From Oceanotoga teriensis (lineage in GTDB: Bacteria; Thermotogota; Thermotogae; Petrotogales; Petrotogaceae): 64,000 bases of DNA. Below the pieces are notes generated by a model, which was not told the origin of the DNA, made no database searches, and saw only the letters and a program-made list of their open reading frames with translations. Below are positions 17,783 through 26,453 of this stretch, piece by piece. The translations under genes and the position numbers were made by a program. The DNA lies in NCBI RefSeq assembly GCF_003148465.1, contig NZ_QGGI01000004.1:27833-91832 (forward strand), read 5' to 3'. Numbering within the stretch: position 1 is the first letter of the stretch; each line of letters starts with the position of its first letter.

Positions 17783-18544
17783 ATGAACCCTAAATACGAC
17801 TTACACATGCACACATTCTATTCAGATGGTTCACAAAGCTTTGAAGACATATTGAAAAAAGTAAAAGAAATAGGTCTTAAATGTTTTGGAGTTACCGACC
17901 ATTATGAAGTAGGACATAATTATACAGTAAAAGAAAATCCTGAAAAGTATTATGCACATTTTTTAAAAATAAAAGAAGAAGCAGAAAAATTTGGAATAAC
18001 AGCTTTAATAGGAGCCGAAATAGGATTCAATGATTTAGAACTTCTTAAACCAAAAAATCTTCCAGAGATTGATTATATAATAGGTAGTGTACATCAAATG
18101 CCTCAAGAACTCGAAGAAAAAGAATATTGGAATTTATATAGAAAATATTTAGAAAATGCAGTTACAAAATATGATTTCCAAATACTTGGTCATGCTGAAG
18201 GATATCTTCCAGTCAATAAATTTATGAAATCTGGAAGTAATTTTGAAGATAGAAGAAAATATGAAAAAATAATTGCAAAAAAATATTTTTCATTAGAATG
18301 GTATAAAGATTTGGCAAAAGAAATGAACAAAAATGAAATTGCACTTGAAATACATGAAATGTCAGAATCACCACGATTAGAAGTCATAAATTTGATGATT
18401 GAAAATGGTGTAAAACTAACATACGGAACAGATTCTCATGCAAATTATCAATTGGCTAAAAGAGATTATTTTAAAAAAGTTCTCAATGAATTAGAATTAA
18501 ATGATGAAAACTTTTTAGACATAGAGGCAGTTAGGAGGAAATAA
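17783..18544 (+). CDS. PHP-domain phosphoesterase
   Basis: A 253-residue PHP (polymerase and histidinol phosphatase) domain protein. Metal ligands are visible: DLHMHTFYSDG, VTDHYE, the central Glu in GAEIGF, GSVHQM, LGHAEGY and GTDSHANY. Members are trinuclear-metal phosphatases or cyclic phosphodiesterases. It is cytoplasmic and lies between a phosphodiesterase and two dehydrogenases, so it probably dephosphorylates the product that the dehydrogenases then oxidise. Histidinol phosphatase itself is less likely, as no his genes are nearby. Confidence 0.82.
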   Translation: MNPKYDLHMHTFYSDGSQSFEDILKKVKEIGLKCFGVTDHYEVGHNYTVKENPEKYYAHFLKIKEEAEKFGITALIGAEIGFNDLELLKPKNLPEIDYIIGSVHQMPQELEEKEYWNLYRKYLENAVTKYDFQILGHAEGYLPVNKFMKSGSNFEDRRKYEKIIAKKYFSLEWYKDLAKEMNKNEIALEIHEMSESPRLEVINLMIENGVKLTYGTDSHANYQLAKRDYFKKVLNELELNDENFLDIEAVRRK

Positions 18545-18546
18545 AA

Positions 18547-19548
18547 ATGTTAAATATAGGATTAATAGGTTGTGGTATGATGGGAAAAGTTCATACCAAC
18601 GCATATAAAAATCTAAAAGATGTAGATTTTAATGTAAAATATGTTTCAGATTTTATAAAAGAAAAATCTGATTTTTGTGAAAAAGAATTAAATACTTCAA
18701 CAGCAACATTTGAAGAAATAATAAATGATGAAGAAATAGATGTTATAGATCTATGTACACCTACTTATACACATAAAGATTTAGCTATAAAAGCTGCAAA
18801 AAAAGGTAAAAATATATTTTGTGAAAAACCAATAGCATTAAATGAAAAAGATGCACAAGAAATAATAGATGTTTGTAAAGAAAATAATGTAAAACTCATG
18901 ATAGGACATGTAGTTAGATTTTTTCCTGAATATAAAAAAGCAAAAATGTTAATAGAAAACAATGAAATAGGAAAAGCTACTATAGCGAGATTTTATAGAG
19001 GTGGTGTATATCCATCTCATGGAATAGATAATTGGTTTAATGATTTAGAAAAAAGTGGAGGAGTATTTGTAGATCTTTCAATACATGATTTTGATTTTCT
19101 AAGAACAATATTTGGAGAAATAGAATCAATAGAAGCAAGAAGTGCAAAAATATCTTATGGAAATATAAAAAATTTTGATCATGGAACTGCAATATTAAAA
19201 TTCAAAAATGGAAAAATAGCTCATGTAGAAGGAAGTTGGGCAGAACCAGAAAATATGCCTATTAATTTCAAAACTGATTATGAAATATTTGGTGATGATG
19301 GAATGTTAAACTATGATTCTGAAAAGAGTTTAACATTTAGAATACAAAAAAACAAACAATATACAAGAATGAACCCTTCAAATATAAATCCATATATGGA
19401 AGAAATAAAAGCATTTTTATTGAGTGTTATTAACAATGAAGAACCGCCAGTAAGTGGAGAAGAAGCATTAAAATCATTAAAAATAGCCTTAGCAGCAAAT
19501 AAATCTGCCAAAGAAAAAAGAACCATTTGTTTTGAGGAGATGAATTAA
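18547..19548 (+). CDS. Gfo/Idh/MocA family oxidoreductase 1
   Basis: A 333-residue NAD(P)-dependent dehydrogenase. N-terminal Rossmann motif GLIGCGMMGKVH, the EKP motif (FCEKPIAL) near residue 98, and the catalytic region DLSIHDFDFLR. The family oxidises inositols, sugars and sugar derivatives. It starts two bases after the PHP gene and ends two bases before a second family member, so the two probably act in sequence on one substrate. Confidence 0.88.
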   Translation: MLNIGLIGCGMMGKVHTNAYKNLKDVDFNVKYVSDFIKEKSDFCEKELNTSTATFEEIINDEEIDVIDLCTPTYTHKDLAIKAAKKGKNIFCEKPIALNEKDAQEIIDVCKENNVKLMIGHVVRFFPEYKKAKMLIENNEIGKATIARFYRGGVYPSHGIDNWFNDLEKSGGVFVDLSIHDFDFLRTIFGEIESIEARSAKISYGNIKNFDHGTAILKFKNGKIAHVEGSWAEPENMPINFKTDYEIFGDDGMLNYDSEKSLTFRIQKNKQYTRMNPSNINPYMEEIKAFLLSVINNEEPPVSGEEALKSLKIALAANKSAKEKRTICFEEMN

Positions 19549-19549
19549 T

Positions 19550-20527
19550 ATGATTAAAGTAGGTATACTCGGAATAGCACATATGCATGGATATTCTTAT
19601 GTAAATCAGTTAAAACAATTAAATGATGTAGAAATTGTTGGAGTCTTTGACAGAGATGAAGAAAAAGCTATGAAGGCATCAGAGACATTAAATATAAAAA
19701 AATATGATGATTATAATAAATTAATAGAAGAATCAGACTCTATTATAATAGCTTCAGAAAATTCATATCATAAAGAATATACAATAGCTTCAGCAAAACA
19801 GAAAAAAAATATATTATGTGAAAAGCCAATAGCTACAAATATAGAAGATGCTGAAGAGATGATAAAAGTATGTGAAGAAAATGATGTAATATTACAAATA
19901 GCTTTTCCTGTAAGATATGCTCCATCAGTATTTGAACTAAAAAAAATAATTGAAAATGATGAAATTGGAGAAATAGTATCAATAAGTTCAACTAATCATG
20001 GAAGAATGCCTGGTGGATGGTTTATACAAAAAGAATTGAGTGGTGGAGGTTCTGTAATAGATCATACAGTTCATGTCGTTGATGTTATAAGATGGGTATT
20101 AAATACAGAAATAAAAGGTGTTTCATGCAAAAAAAATACATTAAATCATGATATAAACGTTGAAGATTCAGGCCTTTTGATGATGGAACTTGAAAATGGA
20201 GCATTCATGACATTAGATTCAAGTTGGTCATATCCAAATAATCATCCTTATTGGGGAGATGTAAGAATAAGAATTGTAGGAACAAAAGGAACAATAAATT
20301 TAGATGTGTTTGATCCCAAGGTGACAAAGTATCTTAATTCTGGAACAAAATATGAAAATTATGCAGATAATTTTGATTATCTTTTGATAAAAGATTTTAT
20401 AAATAATGTTAAAACAAACAATAAAAATCCTTTAACTTCTGGTAAAGATGGCCTTGAAGCTTTAAGAGTAGCTGTTTGGGCGTATAAAAGTTCAGAAAAA
20501 AATAATTTTTTAAATATAAAAAAATAA
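19550..20527 (+). CDS. Gfo/Idh/MocA family oxidoreductase 2
   Basis: A 325-residue paralogue with GILGIAHMHGYSY in place of a classic GxGxxG, EKPIAT near residue 95, and SVIDHTVHVVDVIRW as the catalytic region. The altered nucleotide-binding loop (GIAHMHG) occurs in several family members and does not imply loss of function. Last gene of the long plus-strand run, followed directly by a terminator. Confidence 0.87.
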   Translation: MIKVGILGIAHMHGYSYVNQLKQLNDVEIVGVFDRDEEKAMKASETLNIKKYDDYNKLIEESDSIIIASENSYHKEYTIASAKQKKNILCEKPIATNIEDAEEMIKVCEENDVILQIAFPVRYAPSVFELKKIIENDEIGEIVSISSTNHGRMPGGWFIQKELSGGGSVIDHTVHVVDVIRWVLNTEIKGVSCKKNTLNHDINVEDSGLLMMELENGAFMTLDSSWSYPNNHPYWGDVRIRIVGTKGTINLDVFDPKVTKYLNSGTKYENYADNFDYLLIKDFINNVKTNNKNPLTSGKDGLEALRVAVWAYKSSEKNNFLNIKK

Positions 20528-20556
20528 AAAATAGCTCCTTTAAGGAGCTATTTTAT
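20527..20556. terminator. Bidirectional terminator
   Basis: AAAATAGCTCCTT / AAGGAGCTATTTT forms a nearly continuous stem with flanking A and T runs. It ends the long plus-strand operon and overlaps the last codons of the convergent minus-strand gene. Confidence 0.85.
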
Positions 20557-21792
20557 AAAAGAATTTTTAAATTTTAAATAGTCTATATTACTTTTATTAA
20601 TTCTTGAAATTTCAGCTGCTTCAGCCATAAAATGACTTTCAATCAAATTAAAATAATCTATATTTTTATTTGAATCAATGAAGTTTATAAAAAAATCCAT
20701 CAATTTAAAATCAGAACCATTATGAGCAGAAACATATTCTGGTTTTATGTTTATAATCTCTTTAGTATCATTTATGAAATCAAATATTTCTATTATATTC
20801 TTTTCAAAATTTCCAATTATTTCTCCATGTGAACCACTTATTTTTATTATTCTTGTCTTATCATGAGTAAATGCATTTAATTTAAATACAACATTTATAC
20901 CATCTTCAAATTCCATAAAAACTGTTTGATTATCTAAAACATTGTTATCACATGTATAAACACATGTTCCATATTGTGTGTTCTTTAATGCATTTAACCT
21001 TCCTTCATAAGATAAATCATTAGTTATTGTATCAACAGGCCATCCTTTTAATTCCATATTTAGATATAATTTCTTTGCCGAATAAGGACATTCTTCTTCT
21101 ACTGAACATTCTAAGCATTTATCAGAAGAGTTGTTAGGTTTATTAATAGAATTAAAAAGACTTAAATTTCCATAAGAAAATATAGACTTACATGGTTTAT
21201 CAATTAACCATTGAATTATATCTAAATCATGACAACTTTTTGTTAAAATTATAGATGCCGTTTCAATAGAATTATTCCATCTTCCTCTAACATAACTATG
21301 AGCCATATGAAAATATCCAATATTTTCATTTTGTTCAATTGAGATTATTTTTCCTATTTTATTATTTTTTATAAGATTTTTTATTTCAGAATAAAACTCT
21401 GAGAATCTTAAAACATAACATGGCATTATAAAACGTTTTAATTCTTTAGCTTTTTTTATAATTTCTACAGAATCTTCTATATTTGTAGAAACGGGCTTTT
21501 CTATTAGAATATCATAACCAAGTTTTAAAAATTCTAAAGCAGGTTCTTTGTGAAGTTTATCCATAGTAGAAATTACTACAAAATCGGCTATTTTACCAAA
21601 TTTAATCAAATTTTTCCAATCTTTTACACTATAATTTTCATCTATATTATGTAATTTTTTAAAATATTCTCTTTTAAATTCATCAGGTTCAGCAACTGCA
21701 ATAAATTTTAATTTTTCTTTTTTTTCAATAGCATAAGCACCATAAGCATGTATACCCCTTTGTCCGGCACCGATAAGAATAGCACTTTTCAT
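20548..21792 (-). CDS. Gfo/Idh/MocA family oxidoreductase with Cys-rich insert
   Basis: A 414-residue Gfo/Idh/MocA protein, longer than its two neighbours. N-terminal ILIGAGQRGIHAYG, EKPVST near residue 97, and the catalytic segment LTKSCHDLDIIQWL. An insert near residues 225-240 has CLECSVEEECPYSA, a cysteine cluster known from a subgroup of this family and possibly metal-binding. ATG at 21792 follows AAGGAGG. It is convergent with the long operon but may use the same pathway. Substrate unknown. Confidence 0.86.
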   Translation of the reverse strand: MKSAILIGAGQRGIHAYGAYAIEKKEKLKFIAVAEPDEFKREYFKKLHNIDENYSVKDWKNLIKFGKIADFVVISTMDKLHKEPALEFLKLGYDILIEKPVSTNIEDSVEIIKKAKELKRFIMPCYVLRFSEFYSEIKNLIKNNKIGKIISIEQNENIGYFHMAHSYVRGRWNNSIETASIILTKSCHDLDIIQWLIDKPCKSIFSYGNLSLFNSINKPNNSSDKCLECSVEEECPYSAKKLYLNMELKGWPVDTITNDLSYEGRLNALKNTQYGTCVYTCDNNVLDNQTVFMEFEDGINVVFKLNAFTHDKTRIIKISGSHGEIIGNFEKNIIEIFDFINDTKEIINIKPEYVSAHNGSDFKLMDFFINFIDSNKNIDYFNLIESHFMAEAAEISRINKSNIDYLKFKNSFIK

Positions 21793-21894
21793 ATAAATAA
21801 CCTCCTTAAACTATACAATTAAAGTATACCAATTAATCTGTTTAAGGAAAATATTAATAATATTAATTATTGATATATTTTATAAATACTGAAA

Positions 21895-22395
21895 CTAAAT
21901 GATATTCTTTTCAAAACAAATAAAAGGTTCTTTTTTATTTCTAAAATAAACTTTTCCAACTTCAAAGTATCCAAGTTTTTTAAATAAATTCTGTGCTTTT
22001 TTATTCATTGAAAATGTATCAATCCTTATAGAAAATACATTTGATTTTATAGCTAATTTTTCGGCAAATTTCATGAAATCAACAGCTATTCCTTGATTTT
22101 GAAAATTTGGATCTATAATTATTCTATGAATTACAAAAGAATTATCAGAGGATATTTTCCATTTAATATTTTTATATTCTTCAGCTTGTATTTGATTTAT
22201 ACATGCAGCAGCAACAATCTGATCTCCCTTTATAAATACATATAAATCTTCATTTTCTATATCTTTTAAATAAATATCTTTGGTGGGATAAGAACTATCC
22301 CATTGTGGATTTCCTTCAGAGATCATTTTATTGACAACATCTTTCATTATATTAACTATTTTAGAGATATCATCTTTGATTGCTTTTCTTATCAT
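21895..22395 (-). CDS. GNAT-family N-acetyltransferase
   Basis: A 166-residue GNAT acetyltransferase. It opens MIRKAIKDDISKIVNIM, has the strand HRIIIDPNFQNQGIAVDFM giving the acetyl-CoA pyrophosphate loop (Q-N-Q-G-I-A), and ends KLGYFEVGKVYFRNKKEPF. Acceptor unknown. Appears monocistronic; the ATG follows AAAGGAG. Confidence 0.85.
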   Translation of the reverse strand: MIRKAIKDDISKIVNIMKDVVNKMISEGNPQWDSSYPTKDIYLKDIENEDLYVFIKGDQIVAAACINQIQAEEYKNIKWKISSDNSFVIHRIIIDPNFQNQGIAVDFMKFAEKLAIKSNVFSIRIDTFSMNKKAQNLFKKLGYFEVGKVYFRNKKEPFICFEKNII

Positions 22396-22517
22396 TTTTT
22401 TAACTCCTTTAAAGTTTAAAGAGTATATTTGATGATTATATATTTTGGGAGATTTTAAGAGAAGTATAATTAAGAAGCCATAATTTTATAATACTTTAAA
22501 AAATTCCATACTCGTAT

Positions 22518-22552
22518 AAAACCATCTTAGAAAAATCTAAGATGGTTTTATT
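22518..22552. terminator. Terminator after ptsI
   Basis: A 14-bp perfect stem (22518-22531 with 22536-22549) and 4-base loop, three bases past the ptsI stop codon on the minus strand. A-run and T-run flank it, so it can work both ways. Confidence 0.85.
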
Positions 22553-22554
22553 GA

Positions 22555-24252
22555 TTAACTAAGAAGTCTTTGAATTGGATCGGAACTTTCATAATTTAGT
22601 ATATCTTTTGCAAGTTTTATATTTTCTGAATTATTACTTTCACAAATATTCTTTCTTGTTTTTAATACACTTGCAGGATTAACGGAAAATTCATTAAGTC
22701 CAAATCCACATAATAATCTTGTGAAACTTGGATCTGATGCTAATTCCCCACACATTCCTACAGAGATATTATTTTTATGAGCATTACTTATTATTGTATT
22801 TAAAATTCTTATTATTGCTGGATTGTAAGGATCATAAAGTGATTGAACTTTGTCATTAGTTCTATCAACCGCTGTAAAGTATTGAATCAAGTCATTAGTA
22901 CCTATACTAAAGAAATCAACATGCTTTGCAAAGATATCGCTTAAAATTGCAGCTGATGGAACTTCGATCATCATACCAACTTTAATATCTTCAGAAAACT
23001 TTATTTGTTCATCTTTTAATTCGTTTTTAACTTCTTCAAGTATTTTTTTAGCCTCGAATAATTCTTCAACACTTGAGATCATAGGGAACATTATTTCAAG
23101 TTTTCCATATATACTTGCTCTTAATAAAGCTCTCAATTGAGTTTTAAAAATATCTTTTCTATCAAGACAAATCCTTATTGCTCTGTATCCCATGAAAGGA
23201 TTCATTTCTTTTGGAAGATTAAGATAATTAACTTCTTTATCTCCACCTATATCTAAAGTTCTTATAATTACAGGTTTATTTTGCATACTTTCGAGTACTT
23301 TTTTATATATTTTGAATTGTTCATCTTCTTCAGGTAAAGAGTTTCTATCCATATAAATAAACTCTGTTCTGAATAATCCTACACCTTCGGCATCATTTTC
23401 GAGTACAAATTCAACATCTTTATGATTTGCTATATTTGCAAATACTTTAAAAGATTCACCATCTTTAGTAATTGTTTTTTTATTTATATATTTTTTTAAT
23501 TCTTCTTTTTCTCTTAAAAAATCTTTTAAAATCAAACTATATTCTGAAATTGTTCTGTCATCAGGATTAACAAAAACATCTCCAGAATCTCCGTCAACAA
23601 TTATTTCTACATTATCATCTATTTTTTCAAATATAGAATCTATTCCAACAACTGCCGGAATACCCATTGTTTTTGCAATTATTGATGTATGTGAAGTTTT
23701 ACCGCCTACTTGAGTGACAAAACCTTTTACCTTGTCTTTATTCATAGATGCAGTATCAGAAGGAGTTAAATCATAAGCAATTATTATACAATCTTCTGAA
23801 ATATTAGAAAGATTAGGATCTTTTATACCAAGAAGATTTCTTAACATTCTATCTGATACATCTTGAATATCTACTATTCTTTCTTTAATATATTCATCAT
23901 CTATAAGACTAAAATTTTGTATTAAAATATCTCTAACTGTTTTTATTGCAAATTCTGAATTAATACCAGTATTAATTTGTTCTTTTATATTTGAAATGAA
24001 TTCTGGATCATTTAAGAACATCTTATGAGCTGAAAATATTTCAGCTTCATCTTCACCAATATCTTTTTTTGTTTTTTCGTATAATTCATCCAATTGTTTT
24101 TTAGAAATATCTACAGACTTTTCAAATCTTTTAATTTCTTCATCAGTATTCGATATATTCTTTTTTTCTATAATAATTTCTGTTTTTTTATATATAAAAG
24201 ACTTTGAAATAGCTATTCCTTCAGAAACACCAAGTCCTTTTAAATTTAACAT
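22555..24252 (-). CDS. ptsI: PTS enzyme I (phosphoenolpyruvate-protein phosphotransferase)
   Basis: A 565-residue EI, the usual size. The phosphorylated histidine is in GGKTSHTSIIAKTMGIPAV (about residue 187). The PEP-binding barrel shows FRTEFIYMDR, GYRAIRICL, MIEVPSAA, FSIGTNDLIQY and the GMCGELASDP loop with the catalytic Cys. It passes phosphate from PEP to HPr for all PTS sugars. A TTG lies 21 bases upstream in frame, but the GAGGTG site is best spaced from the ATG at 24250-24252. It follows ptsH by ten bases. Confidence 0.97.
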   Translation of the reverse strand: MLNLKGLGVSEGIAISKSFIYKKTEIIIEKKNISNTDEEIKRFEKSVDISKKQLDELYEKTKKDIGEDEAEIFSAHKMFLNDPEFISNIKEQINTGINSEFAIKTVRDILIQNFSLIDDEYIKERIVDIQDVSDRMLRNLLGIKDPNLSNISEDCIIIAYDLTPSDTASMNKDKVKGFVTQVGGKTSHTSIIAKTMGIPAVVGIDSIFEKIDDNVEIIVDGDSGDVFVNPDDRTISEYSLILKDFLREKEELKKYINKKTITKDGESFKVFANIANHKDVEFVLENDAEGVGLFRTEFIYMDRNSLPEEDEQFKIYKKVLESMQNKPVIIRTLDIGGDKEVNYLNLPKEMNPFMGYRAIRICLDRKDIFKTQLRALLRASIYGKLEIMFPMISSVEELFEAKKILEEVKNELKDEQIKFSEDIKVGMMIEVPSAAILSDIFAKHVDFFSIGTNDLIQYFTAVDRTNDKVQSLYDPYNPAIIRILNTIISNAHKNNISVGMCGELASDPSFTRLLCGFGLNEFSVNPASVLKTRKNICESNNSENIKLAKDILNYESSDPIQRLLS

Positions 24253-24262
24253 AAAAAACACC

Positions 24263-24520
24263 TCAATCTTCAAAAGAATTAATTAAATCAGTTAAAGCTG
24301 AAATAGCTTCATTTTCATCTGCTCCATTAGCGATTAATTTTATTTCAGTTCCTTGAGTTACACCTAAAGATAAAACTGAAAGAATTGATTTTGCATTTAT
24401 AGATTTTCCATTAGCCTCTAATTTGATATCACAATTAAAAGAAGCTGCCTTTTGTGAGAATAATGCTGCTGGTCTTGCATGTAATCCTGTCTTGTTTTTA
24501 ATTTTTAAAGTTTTTTCCAT
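24263..24520 (-). CDS. ptsH: PTS phosphocarrier protein HPr
   Basis: An 85-residue HPr with the active His14 in KTGLHARPAAL and the regulatory-serine region NAKSILSVLSLG (Ser45). The conserved serine implies possible HPr kinase control, as in Firmicutes, but no hprK is in the window. Its start lies inside the 3' end of the EIIBA gene (23-base overlap in another frame), so the two are translationally linked. Confidence 0.97.
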   Translation of the reverse strand: MEKTLKIKNKTGLHARPAALFSQKAASFNCDIKLEANGKSINAKSILSVLSLGVTQGTEIKLIANGADENEAISALTDLINSFED

Positions 24521-25259
24521 TTAAAAACTCCTCCTTAAATTTAATTTTTATGACTAAATCATTTTTATTAACAATCAATTTTTCAGTATAATCCATATCC
24601 TCAATACACTCAGTATCTGTTATTAAAACCATAGTTACTGGAGAAATACCCTTAGATTTAAAAAAATTTAAATCGAGTTTAGCCATTAGATCTCCTTCTT
24701 TTATAACATCATTTTCTGAAATATAAAGATCTAAGCCTTCTCCTTTTAAATGTACTGTATTTATGCCAATATGAACCAAAATGTCTTTTCCGAAATCAGT
24801 TTCTATTACAATAGCATGCTTTGAATCAAATATACTCTTAACTCTTCCATTTACAGGAGAATATACATTATTTGAATCTGGAAATATTGCAAATCCATCA
24901 CCGGCAAGTTTCCTTGAAAAAACATCATCATCTACATCGCAAATATTAATCAATCTACCTCTGCAAGGTGATTTTAATGAAAGAATTTCATTCAAGTTAT
25001 CTTTTATGATACTTTTATTTTCATTTGTTATTAATATTTCATCTTTTATTATCTTTGAATTTATACCAAAAACTATTTGAACACCATCATTTTTAAAAAA
25101 TACTTCTTTTGCACCATTTTTTAAAAGAGTTTCTCTATTTACAATATCATTATTCAATAGTTTGACTCTAAGTCTTGTATAACATGAATCTAAATCAAGA
25201 ATATTAGATTTTCCACCTAAAGAAGATATTATTTTTTGTATATTTTCTGAAAATAACAT
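24498..25259 (-). CDS. PTS EIIBA protein without an EIIC domain (glucose/sucrose superfamily)
   Basis: A 253-residue soluble fusion. Residues 1-75 are an EIIB domain with the phospho-cysteine in DLDSCYTRLRVKL (about residue 25). Residues about 95-240 are a Crr-type EIIA domain with the histidine pair in SKHAIVIETDFG and LVHIGINTVHL. No membrane domain is present, so it must work with an EIIC elsewhere or act as a regulator. The ATG at 25257-25259 follows GGGGGAG. A RAT/terminator leader lies directly upstream, and ptsH and ptsI follow, making the whole general PTS operon antiterminator-controlled. Confidence 0.9.
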   Translation of the reverse strand: MLFSENIQKIISSLGGKSNILDLDSCYTRLRVKLLNNDIVNRETLLKNGAKEVFFKNDGVQIVFGINSKIIKDEILITNENKSIIKDNLNEILSLKSPCRGRLINICDVDDDVFSRKLAGDGFAIFPDSNNVYSPVNGRVKSIFDSKHAIVIETDFGKDILVHIGINTVHLKGEGLDLYISENDVIKEGDLMAKLDLNFFKSKGISPVTMVLITDTECIEDMDYTEKLIVNKNDLVIKIKFKEEFLNGKNFKN

Positions 25260-25276
25260 AATCACTCCCCCTAAAT

Positions 25277-25356
25277 AAAAAATCAGGCATCAACCAAATA
25301 AAACACTAATAAGTGCTTTTATTTAGCTGGTGCCTGATCTCATCAGTAACACGCAA
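25277..25356 (-). promoter_or_regulatory. RAT antiterminator/terminator leader of the EIIBA-ptsH-ptsI operon
   Basis: On the minus strand, GCGTGTTACTGATGAGATCA (from about 25354) starts a typical BglG/LicT RNA target, continuing into GGCACCAG. Its 3' half is also the left arm of a long terminator stem (ATCAGGCA with TGCCTGAT, then AT-rich pairing) ended by a T-run at about 25276-25281. The two structures overlap, as in bgl/lic/ptsG leaders. Confidence 0.85.
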
Positions 25357-25366
25357 AATATTTATA

Positions 25367-26194
25367 TTATAAATTTTTTAGTTTATATACATGAACAGCT
25401 ATAAAACCTAATTCATCATCGGATAAACTTATGTTTAACTCTTCAAATATTATATTGTTTATTTCTTTTGATATTTCATACTCTTCACTCATTTTATTTA
25501 AAATATCTTTGAGCAGAGGATTAGAAATATTTTTTTTATCATTATTTCTTTTTATGCAATCTTTTATATGGTCTATAAATCTTTTGAAATCAAAAGGATG
25601 GTTCAAAACATCTATATTTTTATTGGATAAGAGTTTTTCAATCTTATTAACTATTTGATTTAGTTTTATCAAATCTTTTTTTGATTTAGATTCTTTGGCA
25701 GAATTCAAATGCAAAGCTATAAAACCTGCTTCATCATCTGGAATATTTATACCTGTTTCTCTTTTCAAAATATTCAAACATTCTTTTGCTATCTCAAACT
25801 CAATTGGAAATAAAAATTTTGTTTCTTCTAAAAAAGGATTTCTTAATGATATGCCTTCTTTAAGTCTTCTAATTGCAAAGTTTATATGATCTATCATTCC
25901 GAGATGAGTGTCAACTTTAAATTTCATATCGAGTTTTTTTGACGCCAAGTTAAGTATTTTTTCTGTTATTAAAGCAATTTTTGGATCTATATCAGATAAA
26001 ATATCTTTGTTTTTAATCAAATCAGATTTCTCAGTAGATATAAATATATGCTCAACAGTATCGACGTTTTTTACATAAGAACCTTTTTGTCTTGCAAAAC
26101 CTATACCTTTACCTATCAAAATAAAATCTTCATCATTTTTTTCAACAAGTACAACATTATTGTTGAATACTTTTTTTATTTTATATTCGTTCAC
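25367..26194 (-). CDS. BglG/LicT/GlcT-family transcription antiterminator (general PTS operon)
   Basis: A 275-residue antiterminator: an N-terminal RNA-binding CAT domain (MNEYKIKKVFNNNVVLVEK), then PRD1 (IDHINFAIRRL, ALHLNSAKES) and PRD2 (FKRFIDHIKDC, GFIAVHVYKL) with the phosphorylatable histidines. GTG start at 26194 after GAGGGTG. It lies just upstream of the RAT leader of the EIIBA-ptsH-ptsI operon, so it is the likely GlcT-like activator of that operon. Unlike the two other antiterminator genes here, no RAT is visible in front of it. Confidence 0.92.
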   Translation of the reverse strand: MNEYKIKKVFNNNVVLVEKNDEDFILIGKGIGFARQKGSYVKNVDTVEHIFISTEKSDLIKNKDILSDIDPKIALITEKILNLASKKLDMKFKVDTHLGMIDHINFAIRRLKEGISLRNPFLEETKFLFPIEFEIAKECLNILKRETGINIPDDEAGFIALHLNSAKESKSKKDLIKLNQIVNKIEKLLSNKNIDVLNHPFDFKRFIDHIKDCIKRNNDKKNISNPLLKDILNKMSEEYEISKEINNIIFEELNISLSDDELGFIAVHVYKLKNL

Positions 26195-26412
26195 ATTATC
26201 ACCCTCAGTGAACTATTCGAGTTCAATTATATTATCATTTGATACAACATGTCAAATCTGAATATCTCTGAATAGTCCTTAATATATCTTAATAGAAGTT
26301 ATTAAATAGGTTTATTTATAAAAATTAGACCTCTATATAGTATACAACAAAAAAGTATATAAAATTTAACATTAAATTAAAAAATAGATGTTATTATATA
26401 TGCAAATGATTC

Positions 26413-26437
26413 TTAAATGCAAATTATTTGCATTTAA
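26413..26437 (+). promoter_or_regulatory. Palindromic Zur/Fur-type operator of the zinc uptake operon
   Basis: TTAAATGCAAA - TTA - TTTGCATTTAA is a perfect 11-3-11 palindrome ending 16 bases before znuA. An extra TGCAAAT half-site lies at 26401-26407, 17 bases from the one at 26418. The A/T-rich TGCAAAT palindrome resembles Fur-family operators, and a Fur-family gene is in the same operon. Confidence 0.8.
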
Positions 26438-26453
26438 ATTTTAGGAGGTTAAA

